The notes: a model not told the origin generated them from the sequence alone. Counted from the stretch's first letter, positions 1 through 7,939 are shown. The stretch is DNA of 34,806 nucleotides from Streptomyces tendae (GCF_014650435.1 NZ_BMUY01000028.1:1-34806), one strand, 5' to 3'. A program made the numbers and translations.

Positions 1-46
1 TGGTACTGCAGGGGGGACCCTGTGGGAGAGTAGGACGCCGCCGAAC
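1..46 (+). rRNA. rrf: 5S rRNA, 3' end (5' truncated)
   Basis: These bases match the 3' third of the Streptomyces 5S rRNA as I know it: the GGTACTGCAGGGGGGACCC segment, the GTGGGAGAGTAGG stretch and the closing GCCGCCGAAC that pairs with the 5' end. The rest of the gene, and presumably a 16S-23S-5S operon, lies to the left of the window. The exact mature end (45 or 46) cannot be fixed by eye. A strong hairpin and T run follow at once. Confidence 0.95.
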
Positions 47-60
47 AATCATTGCGAGGA

Positions 61-90
61 AACCCCGCACCGGGAACGGTGCGGGGTTTT
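61..90 (+). terminator. Rho-independent terminator of the rRNA operon
   Basis: AACCCCGCACCG and CGGTGCGGGGTT form a perfect 12-bp stem around a GGAA tetraloop, followed by a short T run. It sits 15 bases after the 5S end, so it ends the rRNA transcript. Confidence 0.93.
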
Positions 91-109
91 CTGCGTTTAG
101 GGTCTCTGT

Positions 110-757
110 ATGCGCTACGACCTGGTTATCTTCGACAACGACGGTGTTCTCGTCGACAGTGAGCCGATCTCCAATCGGCTCCTCGCCGGCTATCTCACCG
201 AGCTGGGGCACCCGACGTCCTACGAGGACTCGCTGCGGGACTACATGGGTGGTGCCATGCACCGCGTGCACGACCTCGTGCTGGAGCGCACGGGCCGGCG
301 ACTGCCCTCGGACTTCGACGACGTCTTCCACGGGCGGGTGTTCGCCGCCTTCGAGCGGGAGCTGGAGCCCGTTCCCGGCGCCGTCGATGTCCTGGAGAAG
401 CTTGCCGCGGACGGGGTGGCGTACTGCGTGGCCTCTTCCGGGAGTCACGAGCGGATTCGGACGGGGCATCGCAAGACCGGGCTCGACCGGTGGTTCGACG
501 ACGAGCGGATCTTCAGCTCGCAGGACGTGGGGCGGGGCAAGCCGGCGCCGGATCTGTTCCTGCACGCGGCCGAGCGGATGGGCGTGGCGCCGGAGCGGTG
601 TGCCGTGGTCGAGGACAGTCCCCTCGGTGTCCGGGCCGCCGTCGCGGCCGGTATGGACGTGTACGGGTTCACCGCGATGACGCCCGCCGACAAGCTCGCG
701 GGGGCTACTCGACTGTTCGGGGACATGGGGGAGCTGGCCGACCTGGTTCTCGCCTGA
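110..757 (+). CDS. HAD-superfamily hydrolase (beta-phosphoglucomutase-like phosphatase)
   Basis: This 215-residue cytoplasmic protein is a complete subfamily IA HAD hydrolase, predicted to remove phosphate from a small sugar phosphate or similar metabolite. Motif I is FDNDGVLVDSE, with nucleophile D9 and general acid/base D11. Motif II is the Ser near 109 in VASSG, motif III is K144 in GRGKPAPD, and motif IV is E168-D169 in VVEDSPLG. A helical cap lies at about residues 20-85. The true substrate cannot be read from sequence; YieH- and Gph-type enzymes are the closest style. The ATG has no Shine-Dalgarno. A TAGGGT box (98-103) ends 6 bases before it, so the transcript is probably leaderless and starts just downstream of the rRNA terminator. 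Confidence 0.93.
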   Translation: MRYDLVIFDNDGVLVDSEPISNRLLAGYLTELGHPTSYEDSLRDYMGGAMHRVHDLVLERTGRRLPSDFDDVFHGRVFAAFERELEPVPGAVDVLEKLAADGVAYCVASSGSHERIRTGHRKTGLDRWFDDERIFSSQDVGRGKPAPDLFLHAAERMGVAPERCAVVEDSPLGVRAAVAAGMDVYGFTAMTPADKLAGATRLFGDMGELADLVLA

Positions 758-766
758 CAATTGTCA
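755..766. promoter_or_regulatory. Perfect 12-bp palindrome, possible operator
   Basis: TGACAATTGTCA is a perfect palindrome and is AT-rich for this genome. It overlaps the stop codon of the HAD gene and lies about 60 bases before the next start codon. Such sites often bind homodimeric regulators; the cognate protein is unknown. Confidence 0.4.
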
Positions 767-826
767 TGCGCTGTTCTGGACGGGTGTTTCTACTGCGGGA
801 CCCTGTCCGGCCGCGAAGCTGAGTGC

Positions 827-1543
827 ATGACCAAGCCTCGTAAGTCCCGGACCGTCGTGTCGCTGCTCCTGGATGTGGCAGTACCCGTCGGGTCGTACTA
901 CCTGCTGAAGGGCGCGTTCGGAATGAGCGCGGTCGCGGCGCTCGGCTGGAGCAGTGTCGTGCCCGCGCTGCGCACCGGGTGGGGCGTCCTGAGGCAGCGG
1001 GAGGTGAACGCGCTGCCGCTGCTCATCCTGCTGGCCAACCTGGCCGGGCTGCTGGTCGGCTTCGGCACGGGCGACGCCCGGCTGATGCTGGTCAAGGACA
1101 GCGCGATCACCAGCCTGGTCGGGTTCGCGCTGCTGGGGTCGGTGCTGCTCGGGCGGCCGATGATGACGGCGACGCTCAAGCCGTGGCTGGTGAAGGGCGA
1201 CCCGGGCCGGGAGGCGGCCTGGGGGAGGCTGCGGCGGGAGTCGGCGGCGTTCAGGCGGGCGGAGCTGCGGTTCTCGGCGGTGTGGGGGATCGCCTTCATC
1301 GGGGAGTGCGCGCTGCGGATCGTGGGGGTCTACACGCTGTCCGTCGACACGATGGTGTGGCTCGGTACGGTCGTCATGATCGTCACGATGGTCGTCGCGT
1401 TCGTGGTGAGCGGTGCGCTGGGGGCGGGGCCCATGGTCCACATGATCGGAGCGGCCGGCCCGGAGCACGACGCGGTCCGCGTGGGCGGTGCGGTCCTGGA
1501 AGCTGAGAAGAATTCATCTTTGGTTGGATCTACCCACGGGTAA
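827..1543 (+). CDS. VC0807-family multipass membrane protein
   Basis: This 238-residue protein consists mostly of hydrophobic helices (about six) joined by short basic loops. It resembles the VC0807-family membrane proteins common in actinobacteria, whose function is not established. The central loop carries a Lys-Pro-Trp-Leu-Val-Lys-Gly-Asp motif (KPWLVKGD) and a charged helix before a second set of membrane segments. I chose the ATG at 827 because it gives MTKPRKS followed at once by the first membrane helix. An in-frame start at 761 would add 22 unconvincing residues. It follows the HAD gene by 69 bases that contain a 12-bp palindrome, so it may have its own promoter. Confidence 0.8.
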   Translation: MTKPRKSRTVVSLLLDVAVPVGSYYLLKGAFGMSAVAALGWSSVVPALRTGWGVLRQREVNALPLLILLANLAGLLVGFGTGDARLMLVKDSAITSLVGFALLGSVLLGRPMMTATLKPWLVKGDPGREAAWGRLRRESAAFRRAELRFSAVWGIAFIGECALRIVGVYTLSVDTMVWLGTVVMIVTMVVAFVVSGALGAGPMVHMIGAAGPEHDAVRVGGAVLEAEKNSSLVGSTHG

Positions 1544-1566
1544 GCCGGAGCTCTACGCTCGCCGCC

Positions 1567-2817
1567 ATGACTGATGTGCTGCGGCACGGCAGGGCCTCGC
1601 TCGCGTTCGGCTTCTTCGCCCAAGGCGTCGCCTTCGCGCTGCTGGTGACGCGTATCCCGGCCATCCAGGACCGGTACGGCGTCTCCGACGCGCTGCTGCC
1701 CGTCTTCCTGGCCGCCGTGCCGATCCTGGCCGGTGTCGGGAGCGTGGTGAGCGAGCGCCTGGTGCGGCGGGTGCGGCCGAGCCGGCTGCTGCGCTGGTCC
1801 CAGCCGGTGGTGCTGCTGGCGCTGCTCGGCGTCGGGGCGGGGGACAGGGTGGCGGTGCTGGCCGTCGCCCTGGCCGTCTTCGGGCTGGCCGTGGGCGCGC
1901 TGGACGCGTCGATGAACATGCTCGGGGTGAGCCTGCAACGGGCGTACGGGCGCAGCATCATGCTCGGGTTCCACGCGGCGTACAGCCTGGGCGGGATCCT
2001 GGGGGCCTCGCTGGCGTGGGCGGGCGCGCACTGGGACCTGGCGCTGTGGGTGTCGTACCTGCAGGTCGTGGTGCTGCTGTTGCCGGCCGCGCTGGTGGGG
2101 AGTCGGTGGTACGTCGACGGGGAACGCGGCGGCGTGGCGGGTGACGCGAGTACGGGGCGAAGCGGGGGCGGAGCCGGTGCGGGCGTCGGCTTCAAGGTGC
2201 TGTTGCCGCTGTGCCTGGTGATGACGTTCGCGTACATCGGGGACTCCACCGTCTCCAACTGGAGCGCCAAGTACCTCCAGGACGTGCTGGGGAGTTCGGA
2301 GCAGCTGGCCACCGTGCCGTACAACGTCTACATGGTGACCACGCTGGTCGGGCGGGCCGTCGGGGACTTCGGGGTACGCCGGTTCGGTGCCGTGGCGGTG
2401 GTGCGGGGTGGGGCGGTCGTCGCGGCCGGCGGGTTCGCCGTGGTGGCGTCGGCGCCGGGGGCCTGGGTGGGGATGCTCGGGTTCACGCTGCTGGGGCTCG
2501 GGTTGTGTGTGCTGGTGCCGCAGACGTTCGCGGCGGCGGGGCGGCTGGCGGCGGAGCGGGACGGTCGTCCGGGGGCGTCGGATGCGGCGGTGGCGCGACT
2601 CAACGTGTTCAACTACGTCGGCTTCCTGATCGGTTCACCGTTGGTGGGGGCGTTGGGGGATGCCTGGAGTTATCGCGGGGCGATGCTCGTGCCGATGGTG
2701 TTGGTGCTGGTGACGGTCGTGTACGCCAGGTCGTTCGAGGCTCAACCGGACCGATACGGTGGCGGGCATGAGCGGCCGCGCACAGCTGATGTGGGACGAG
2801 GCAGTAACGGGCTATGA
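1567..2817 (+). CDS. Major facilitator superfamily transporter, YbjJ-like
   Basis: This 416-residue protein has the 12 hydrophobic segments of an MFS permease in two six-helix halves, joined by a Gly-rich cytoplasmic loop (about residues 182-205). The segment DASMNMLGVSLQR followed by MLGFHAAYSLGG resembles the sugar-efflux-like YbjJ branch, where a membrane Asp and a GFH motif are conserved. Substrate is unknown. The ATG lacks a clear ribosome site, but TACGCT (1554-1559) ends 7 bases upstream, suggesting a leaderless transcript. The 3' end runs 50 bases into the deacetylase gene, so the two are likely co-expressed. Confidence 0.88.
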   Translation: MTDVLRHGRASLAFGFFAQGVAFALLVTRIPAIQDRYGVSDALLPVFLAAVPILAGVGSVVSERLVRRVRPSRLLRWSQPVVLLALLGVGAGDRVAVLAVALAVFGLAVGALDASMNMLGVSLQRAYGRSIMLGFHAAYSLGGILGASLAWAGAHWDLALWVSYLQVVVLLLPAALVGSRWYVDGERGGVAGDASTGRSGGGAGAGVGFKVLLPLCLVMTFAYIGDSTVSNWSAKYLQDVLGSSEQLATVPYNVYMVTTLVGRAVGDFGVRRFGAVAVVRGGAVVAAGGFAVVASAPGAWVGMLGFTLLGLGLCVLVPQTFAAAGRLAAERDGRPGASDAAVARLNVFNYVGFLIGSPLVGALGDAWSYRGAMLVPMVLVLVTVVYARSFEAQPDRYGGGHERPRTADVGRGSNGL

Positions 2818-3940
2818 CTTTGGACCGGAGCATCCGATGGACCCGGTCCGGCTCGCCCTGACCCGGAGTCTGGTCGGTGCCCTCGGGCTCGACCGGGAGG
2901 TGGAGGTCGTCGCGGCGCGCCCCGCCGGGGACTCGACGCTGCGGCTCGTCCACCGCGAGGACTACATCGACGCGGTGAAGGCGGCGTCGGCCGATCCCGG
3001 GGCGGCTGACGTGTCGTACGGGCTCGGGACGATCGACGATCCGGCCTTCGCGGGGATGCACGAGGTGTCCGCGCTGATCGCCGGGCAGTCGGTGGGGGCG
3101 GCGGAGGCGGTGTGGCGCGGGGACGCGCTGCACGCGGTGAACTTCGCGGGCGGGCTGCACCACGCGATGCCGGGGGCGGCGTCCGGGTTCTGCGTGTACA
3201 ACGACGCGGCGCTGGCGATCGCGCGGCTGCTGGAGCTGGGCGTGGAGCGGGTCGCGTACGTGGACGTCGACGTGCACCACGGGGACGGGGTGCAGGCGGC
3301 GTTCTGGGAGGACCCGCGGGTGCTGACGGTGTCGCTGCACGAGCATCCGGCGACGCTGTTCCCGCAGACCGGGTGGCCGGAGGAGACGGGAGCGGACCGC
3401 GCCGAGGGGTCGGCCGTGAACGTCGCGCTGCCGGCGGGGACCGGGGACGCGGGGTGGCTGCGGGCGTTCCACGCGGTGGTGCCGGAGGTCCTGGCGGAGT
3501 TCCGGCCGCAGGTGCTGGTGACGCAGCACGGTGCCGATACGCACTTCGAGGATCCGCTGGCGCATCTGGCGGTGTCGCTGGACGCGCAGCGGGCGGTGCA
3601 GGTGGCGTGTCACGAGCTGGCGCACGAGTACGCCGGGGGGCGGTGGGTGGCTCTCGGGGGCGGGGGCTACGCCGTGGTGGAGGTGGTGCCGCGGTCGTGG
3701 GCGCATCTGGTGGGGGTCGCGGCGGGGCGGCCGGTGGAGCCGGAGACGGTGATCCCGGAGGGGTGGCGGCAGGAGGTGTATGCGCGGACGCGGCAGCTGG
3801 GGCCGATGCGGATGACTGATGGGCGGTGGCCGGTGTCGTACGCCTCGTGGGAGGCGGGGTACGACCCTGCGGATCGGGTGGATCAGGCGGTGCGGGCGGC
3901 TCGGCGGGCGGTGTTTCCGTTGCGGGGGCTTTTGCCGTAG
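2768..3940 (+). CDS. acuC: Histone-deacetylase-fold protein, AcuC type
   Basis: This 390-residue enzyme has the arginase/deacetylase fold. The zinc site is visible: D168 and H170 in VDVDVHHGDG and D257 in QHGADTHFEDP. The catalytic His pair is H131-H132 (LHHAMPG), and Y301 lies in the GGGGY loop. In Bacillus and Streptomyces relatives AcuC deacetylates acetyl-CoA synthetase and other proteins; the role here is inferred from family. The ATG at 2768 gives MSGRAQLMWDE, the usual start of Streptomyces homologues; a GTG at 2759 would add three residues. The start lies 50 bases inside the preceding transporter gene. Confidence 0.92.
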   Translation: MSGRAQLMWDEAVTGYDFGPEHPMDPVRLALTRSLVGALGLDREVEVVAARPAGDSTLRLVHREDYIDAVKAASADPGAADVSYGLGTIDDPAFAGMHEVSALIAGQSVGAAEAVWRGDALHAVNFAGGLHHAMPGAASGFCVYNDAALAIARLLELGVERVAYVDVDVHHGDGVQAAFWEDPRVLTVSLHEHPATLFPQTGWPEETGADRAEGSAVNVALPAGTGDAGWLRAFHAVVPEVLAEFRPQVLVTQHGADTHFEDPLAHLAVSLDAQRAVQVACHELAHEYAGGRWVALGGGGYAVVEVVPRSWAHLVGVAAGRPVEPETVIPEGWRQEVYARTRQLGPMRMTDGRWPVSYASWEAGYDPADRVDQAVRAARRAVFPLRGLLP

Positions 3941-3984
3941 GGGTTTCTCGGGGGGCGTTTTCCGGTTGCCCGGTGTTGGTGCGG

Positions 3985-4090
3985 GGCGGGGGCGGTGCGC
4001 TGCCCGGCGGTGCGGGGTGCCGCTGCGCCCACCCGTGCCGCCCCAGCGGCACGACTGCCCGCAGCTAGGGCGGCGGCGATTGCCCGCAGT
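3985..4090. repeat. Probable interspersed intergenic hairpin repeat
   Basis: This GC-rich stretch holds a perfect hairpin (GTGCCGC at 4035-4041, GCGGCAC at 4046-4052, CCCA loop) and two copies of TGCCCGCAG (4056 and 4081). From memory, near-identical strings (CACCCGTGCCGCCCCAGCG then CACGACTGCCCGCAG) recur after genes in many Streptomyces genomes, so this looks like a dispersed repeat that may also end acuC transcription. The copy number in this genome cannot be checked here. Confidence 0.55.
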
Positions 4091-4167
4091 TACCTGGCTA
4101 CGCCGACCGTGGGTAGATTCTGCCGTTTTCTGCTCCGCTCGCCGAGCGGCACGGCAGCATCGGGGGT

Positions 4168-4983
4168 GTGCTGACCCGTGGAGCTCTTCGGGCTCATCTT
4201 CTTGATGTTCGGCTGGCCGGCGTAGTGGCGACCTCTCGGGAGGTGAGTCTGCGGAGTTACCGGTTGTTCGCCGCCCGGGATCCCCGGGCGCTGATCGGGA
4301 TCGATCCGGAGCGGGACTGGGGGCCGCGGGAGCTGCTCGGGCTGATGGCGGAGAGGTGCGGGGTTTCGGCCGATCCGCGTGATGTCTCCGGCCAGGACGT
4401 CATCGACCCGGACCGGACCCTCGCGGCGCTGGACGCGTTCGCCGACCGGCTCGCGGCGGTCGCCGGGCGTCGCGCTCCGGTGCTGCTCGGCACCGGGCAC
4501 CCGCATCGACTGCTCGGTTTCTACGTCGCCTTGGCCGAGGCGCTGTCGGCGGCGGGATGTGCTGTCCTCACCCCGGCGAAGGGTCGCTGTGTCGACATAA
4601 CGACCCGGTTCGGTCTACGCACGCACAACCTCGACTATGTCCGCGGAGTCGCGTTGGTGCGGGAGCCCGGTGCCGGGCGCGCCGGTGGTGAGCCCGGCGC
4701 GCACACGCACTCGCCGCTGCCGGTTCGGGTCGCGCTGGCTGCCGCGGCCGAGGGCGGTGGACCGCTGCCCGAGTTGGTGATCGGGGACCACGGGTGGGCC
4801 TGCGGGGCAGGTCAGCTGGGGTTCGAGGCCATCGGGCCGGCCGATACGGACGATCCCGCGGTCTTCGTCGGGCAGGCCGAGGGGCGCGTGTCCGTCGCCG
4901 TTCCACTTGATGACGCTGTGCGGTCCGAGTACTACCGACCGCTTACCCGCTACGTACTCAATCGGGCGTGTCTGTCACGGTAG
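4168..4983 (+). CDS. Conserved actinobacterial phosphatase-like protein
   Basis: The 271-residue protein is typical of a conserved family annotated as phosphatase in streptomycetes; I recognise it by its neighbourhood and by the segments SLRSYRLFAARDPR, GTGHPHRLLGFY and GDHGWACGAGQLGFEA. The GTGHP and GDHGW motifs hold candidate metal or phosphate ligands, but the activity has no support that I know of. The GTG at 4168 is the first possible start after an in-frame stop; a GTG at 4225 is an alternative that would lose a predicted helix. A GGGGG run just before 4168 is a weak ribosome site. It precedes the BldC-like gene with 129 bases between them. Confidence 0.75.
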   Translation: MLTRGALRAHLLDVRLAGVVATSREVSLRSYRLFAARDPRALIGIDPERDWGPRELLGLMAERCGVSADPRDVSGQDVIDPDRTLAALDAFADRLAAVAGRRAPVLLGTGHPHRLLGFYVALAEALSAAGCAVLTPAKGRCVDITTRFGLRTHNLDYVRGVALVREPGAGRAGGEPGAHTHSPLPVRVALAAAAEGGGPLPELVIGDHGWACGAGQLGFEAIGPADTDDPAVFVGQAEGRVSVAVPLDDAVRSEYYRPLTRYVLNRACLSR

Positions 4984-5027
4984 GGAAGCGATGGGTGCAC
5001 CTCTTCCCCATTCGCATCACCCGCCCC

Positions 5028-5056
5028 TACATTGGGGAGTGAGCACGCAGCGACGA
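5028..5056 (+). promoter_or_regulatory. Putative promoter and BldD box upstream of bdtA
   Basis: TACATT (5028-5033) is a good -10 candidate, though I see no clear -35. About 12-24 bases downstream, centred on ACGCAGCG (5045-5052), is a match to the core of the BldD box as I remember it (ACnC[A/T]GnG); the outer positions do not match. Its position just after the likely start point would suit a repressor. In S. coelicolor this gene is, to my recollection, a BldD target. Confidence 0.35.
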
Positions 5057-5112
5057 AGAGTCACCGGAAGGGGAAGCCGGTGGCCGTCGAGTGCGGAAGG
5101 TTCAGGTGTGTC

Positions 5113-5325
5113 ATGGCTGCAGCTGGCGAAAGGCCTCTGAACGAGGTTCAGTTCCTTACCGTGGCGGAGGTCGCCTCGGTGATGCGTGTGTCCAAGATGA
5201 CCGTGTACCGGTTGGTGCACAGCGGTCATCTGCCCGCGATCCGGGTGGGACGGTCGTTCCGTGTCCCGGAGCAAGCGGTTCACGAGTACCTCCGCGAGAG
5301 CTACGTGGGGGTGGAAACGGCCTGA
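5113..5325 (+). CDS. bdtA: BldC-like excisionase-family DNA-binding protein
   Basis: This 70-residue protein is a single winged helix-turn-helix of the MerR/excisionase type that BldC also has. Residues 14-35 (FLTVAEVASVMRVSKMTVYR) form the HTH, followed by a short wing (IRVGRSFRVPEQAV) and a final helix. It has no effector domain, so it probably binds DNA cooperatively as BldC does. Gene order (five genes from bldN) matches SCO3328, which I recall being called bdtA for BldD target; the symbol is from memory. The ATG at 5113 follows GGAAGG by about 12 bases; a start at 5032 would take in the likely promoter and was rejected. Confidence 0.88.
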   Translation: MAAAGERPLNEVQFLTVAEVASVMRVSKMTVYRLVHSGHLPAIRVGRSFRVPEQAVHEYLRESYVGVETA

Positions 5326-5434
5326 CGGCCCTCGATTACGACCTCAGCGCTCGGACCGGTAGGCTGGCCCCTCGTAGGTCGTGTGGGCCCATGGCGCTCA
5401 CCAACCGAGTGATGAGAAGTGAGCGAGGACTGTC

Positions 5435-5533
5435 GTGGGCTCTGTTATCAAGAAGCGGCGTAAGCGGATGGCCAAGAAGAAGCACCGCAAGCTGCTGAAG
5501 CGCACGCGCGTTCAGCGTCGCAACAAGAAGTAA
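5435..5533 (+). CDS. bS22-like 32-residue ribosomal protein (AURKAIP1/COX24 domain)
   Basis: A GTG-started reading frame encodes MGSVIKKRRKRMAKKKHRKL and then a further Arg/Lys-rich tail, 32 residues in all, more than half basic. This is the AURKAIP1/COX24 domain peptide conserved in actinobacteria; in mycobacteria the equivalent protein (bS22) sits in the small ribosomal subunit near the decoding site. GAGGA lies 7 bases before the GTG, an unusually good ribosome site. The position between the BldC-like gene and the epimerase is conserved in Streptomyces as I recall. A strong terminator follows, so it is probably expressed alone. Confidence 0.93.
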   Translation: MGSVIKKRRKRMAKKKHRKLLKRTRVQRRNKK

Positions 5534-5557
5534 GCGACGCTGCGCCGTCGGCGTGGT

Positions 5558-5593
5558 CTGTGGCCCCCCACCGCATTCGGTGGGGGGCCACAG
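5558..5593 (+). terminator. Strong hairpin after the bS22-like gene
   Basis: A perfect 16-bp stem (CTGTGGCCCCCCACCG and its complement) closes a CATT tetraloop, 24 bases after the stop codon. There is no U tract, which is common for Streptomyces terminators. Confidence 0.85.
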
Positions 5594-5750
5594 TCGTTCG
5601 GCCGTCGTCGTTCGGCCACAGTCGTCCGGGCGTCGTTTTTCGTCATGCGCCGCGTCCTGCGGTCATCACCGCGCAACACCTACCGGCTAAGTTGGCCCGC
5701 AGACGGGGAACGCGGCAGGCTGTGGAGCAGGCGGAAGGAAGGCGCTGATC

Positions 5751-6812
5751 TTGGGCAAGGTCGTGCTCGTGACCGGAGTGGCCCGGCAGCTGGGCGGCCG
5801 GTTCGTCCGGCGCGTCCAGCGTGATCCCGACGTGGACCGGGTGATCGGCGTGGACGCCGTCGCGCCCGAGCACCATCTGGGCGGCGCGGAGTTCGTCCAG
5901 GCGGACATCCGGCAGTCGGCCATCGGGCGGGTGCTGGCCCAGACCCGTGCCGACACGGTCGTGCACCTGGACGTGACGGGCACGCCGCTGGGCAGCGGCA
6001 GCCGGGCCTCGGTGAAGGAGACCAACGTCATCGGCACGATGCAGCTCCTCGGCGCCTGCCAGAAGTCGCCGACCGTGCGTCGGCTCGTGGTGAAGTCCAG
6101 TACGAACGTCTACGGGTCCGCCCCGCGCGACCCGGCGGTCTGCGTCGAGACCACGGCGCCCAAGTCCCTGCCCAGCGGCGGCTTCGCCAAGGACGCGGTC
6201 GAGGTCGAGGGGTACGTGCGGGGGTTCGCGCGCCGTCGGCCGGACGTGTCGGTGACCGTGCTGCGGTTCGCCAACATCCTCGGTCCGGCCGCGGACACGC
6301 CGCTCGCCTCGTACTTCGGACTGCCGGTGCTGCCGACGGTGTTCGGCTACGACCCGCGGCTGCAGTTCGTGCACGAGGACGACGTGATCGCGGTGCTGCG
6401 GGTCTGCGCGGACGAGCCGCGGCGGGGCACGCTGAACAGCGGGACCTTCAACATCGCCGGGGACGGTGTGCTGCTGCTCTCGCAGTGCTCGCGCCGCCTC
6501 GGCCGTCCCACGGTGCCGTTGCTGCTGCCGGCGGTCACCTGGGCGGGTTCGCTCGTGCGTACGCTGGGGATGACGGACTTCTCCCCCGAGCAGATCCGGC
6601 TGCTCACCCACGGGCGGGTGGTGGACACCACGCAGATGCGCGAGACGCTGGGCTTCCGGCCGAAGTACTCCACGGCGGAGGCGTTCGCGGACTTCGCCCG
6701 CGGCCGCGGTGCCGGGCTGCTGCCGCCCGAGGCCCTCGCGGGGGCCGTCGACCGGATCGCGGAGCTGTCGCTGCGGGGCAGCGGTCACCTTCCGACGCAG
6801 AGCGCCAACTGA
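5751..6812 (+). CDS. Extended SDR / NAD-dependent epimerase-like protein lacking the catalytic Tyr
   Basis: This 353-residue Rossmann protein belongs to the extended short-chain dehydrogenase group. The N-terminus has a degenerate dinucleotide loop (TGVARQLGG, residues 8-16), D35 for ribose binding, Ser/Thr at 116-118 (KSSTNVYGS) and a C-terminal substrate domain. Where active enzymes have YxxxK, this reads GGFAK: K147 is kept but the Tyr four positions earlier is Gly143. It may be a regulatory or binding protein or use another residue. The start is TTG, 8 bases after GAAGGAAGG, giving MGKVVLVTG as in other streptomycetes. The acyltransferase starts 14 bases after its stop, so they form an operon. 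Confidence 0.88.
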   Translation: MGKVVLVTGVARQLGGRFVRRVQRDPDVDRVIGVDAVAPEHHLGGAEFVQADIRQSAIGRVLAQTRADTVVHLDVTGTPLGSGSRASVKETNVIGTMQLLGACQKSPTVRRLVVKSSTNVYGSAPRDPAVCVETTAPKSLPSGGFAKDAVEVEGYVRGFARRRPDVSVTVLRFANILGPAADTPLASYFGLPVLPTVFGYDPRLQFVHEDDVIAVLRVCADEPRRGTLNSGTFNIAGDGVLLLSQCSRRLGRPTVPLLLPAVTWAGSLVRTLGMTDFSPEQIRLLTHGRVVDTTQMRETLGFRPKYSTAEAFADFARGRGAGLLPPEALAGAVDRIAELSLRGSGHLPTQSAN

Positions 6813-6826
6813 GGAGCGCATCAACG

Positions 6827-7903
6827 ATGGCGGACGCCAAGGTCATTCCGTTCGACGACGACCGGTCGCGGGGGAGCCGCGGCGCGGGGAGCCGGCGCAG
6901 GGGCAGTGCGGCCGAGTCGGCGCCGGTGGGCGAGGGTCCGGGGGGCGAGGTGCAGCCGCTGCCCGTACGGGGGGCCGCCGCCCAGGGCCCCGCTGCCGAG
7001 CCGGACGAGTCGCCCGGGGCCCGGCCGACGGCGGAGGGCGGCGGAGAGGACGGCGGCGGGGACGGCGGCCTGGAGCGGCGCGTCGCGGCCGGCCTGTCCT
7101 TCCTGCGCCGTCGGCTCACGGGGGACTACGAGGTCGACGACTTCGGCTACGACGCCGAGCTGACCGACCAGGTGCTGATGTCCCTGCTGCGCCCGATGTA
7201 CGAGAAGTACTTCCGGGTCGAGGTGAAGGGCGTGGAGAACATCCCGGCCCAGGGCGGTGCGCTGATCGTCGCCAACCACTCCGGGACGCTGCCGCTGGAC
7301 GGACTGATGATGCAGGTCGCCGTGCACGACCACCATCCGGCCGACCGGCACCTGCGGCTGCTGGCGGCGGACCTGGTGTTCGTGCTGCCGGTGGTCAACG
7401 AGCTGGCACGCAAGCTGGGCCACACCCTGGCCTGCGCCGAGGACGCCGAACGGCTGCTGGCGCAGGGCGAGCTGGTAGGCGTGATGCCGGAGGGCTTCAA
7501 GGGCATCGGCAAGCCCTTCGGCGAGCGCTACAAGCTCCAGCGCTTCGGACGGGGCGGCTTCGTCTCCACGGCCCTGCGGCAGGGTGTGCCGATCGTGCCG
7601 TGCTCGATCGTCGGGGCGGAGGAGATCTACCCGATGATCGGCAACTCCAAGACCCTGGCGCGGCTGCTGGGCTTCCCGTACTTCCCGCTCACGCCGACCT
7701 TCCCGTGGCTGGGGCCGCTGGGCGCGGTGCCGCTGCCGACGAAGTGGACGATCCAGTTCGGTGAGCCGATCCCGACGGACGGCTACGCCCCGGAGGCGGC
7801 CGAGGATCCGGTGCTGATGTTCAACCTGACCGACCAGGTGAGGGAACAGATCCAGCACACGCTCTACAAGCTGCTGGTGCAGCGACGGTCGGTGTTCTTC
7901 TGA
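6827..7903 (+). CDS. Lysophospholipid acyltransferase family protein
   Basis: The 358-residue protein has a long disordered acidic/Gly-rich N-terminus (residues 10-82), then a PlsC-like acyltransferase domain (about 110-335). N150-H151 start the catalytic block NHSGTLPLD; the His and Asp are six residues apart rather than the usual four. P221-E222-G223 form the second block. No clear membrane helix beyond the domain's hydrophobic face is seen. It probably acylates a lipid at the inner membrane surface, but acceptor and donor are unknown. The ATG at 6827 follows GAGGAG by 9 bases. It is the last gene of a two-gene operon with the SDR and lies beside the rsbN-bldN pair in other Streptomyces too, as far as I recall. 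Confidence 0.88.
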   Translation: MADAKVIPFDDDRSRGSRGAGSRRRGSAAESAPVGEGPGGEVQPLPVRGAAAQGPAAEPDESPGARPTAEGGGEDGGGDGGLERRVAAGLSFLRRRLTGDYEVDDFGYDAELTDQVLMSLLRPMYEKYFRVEVKGVENIPAQGGALIVANHSGTLPLDGLMMQVAVHDHHPADRHLRLLAADLVFVLPVVNELARKLGHTLACAEDAERLLAQGELVGVMPEGFKGIGKPFGERYKLQRFGRGGFVSTALRQGVPIVPCSIVGAEEIYPMIGNSKTLARLLGFPYFPLTPTFPWLGPLGAVPLPTKWTIQFGEPIPTDGYAPEAAEDPVLMFNLTDQVREQIQHTLYKLLVQRRSVFF

Positions 7904-7939
7904 CCGGCGGCACGACGGTGTTCCTCTGACGGCCTTACG

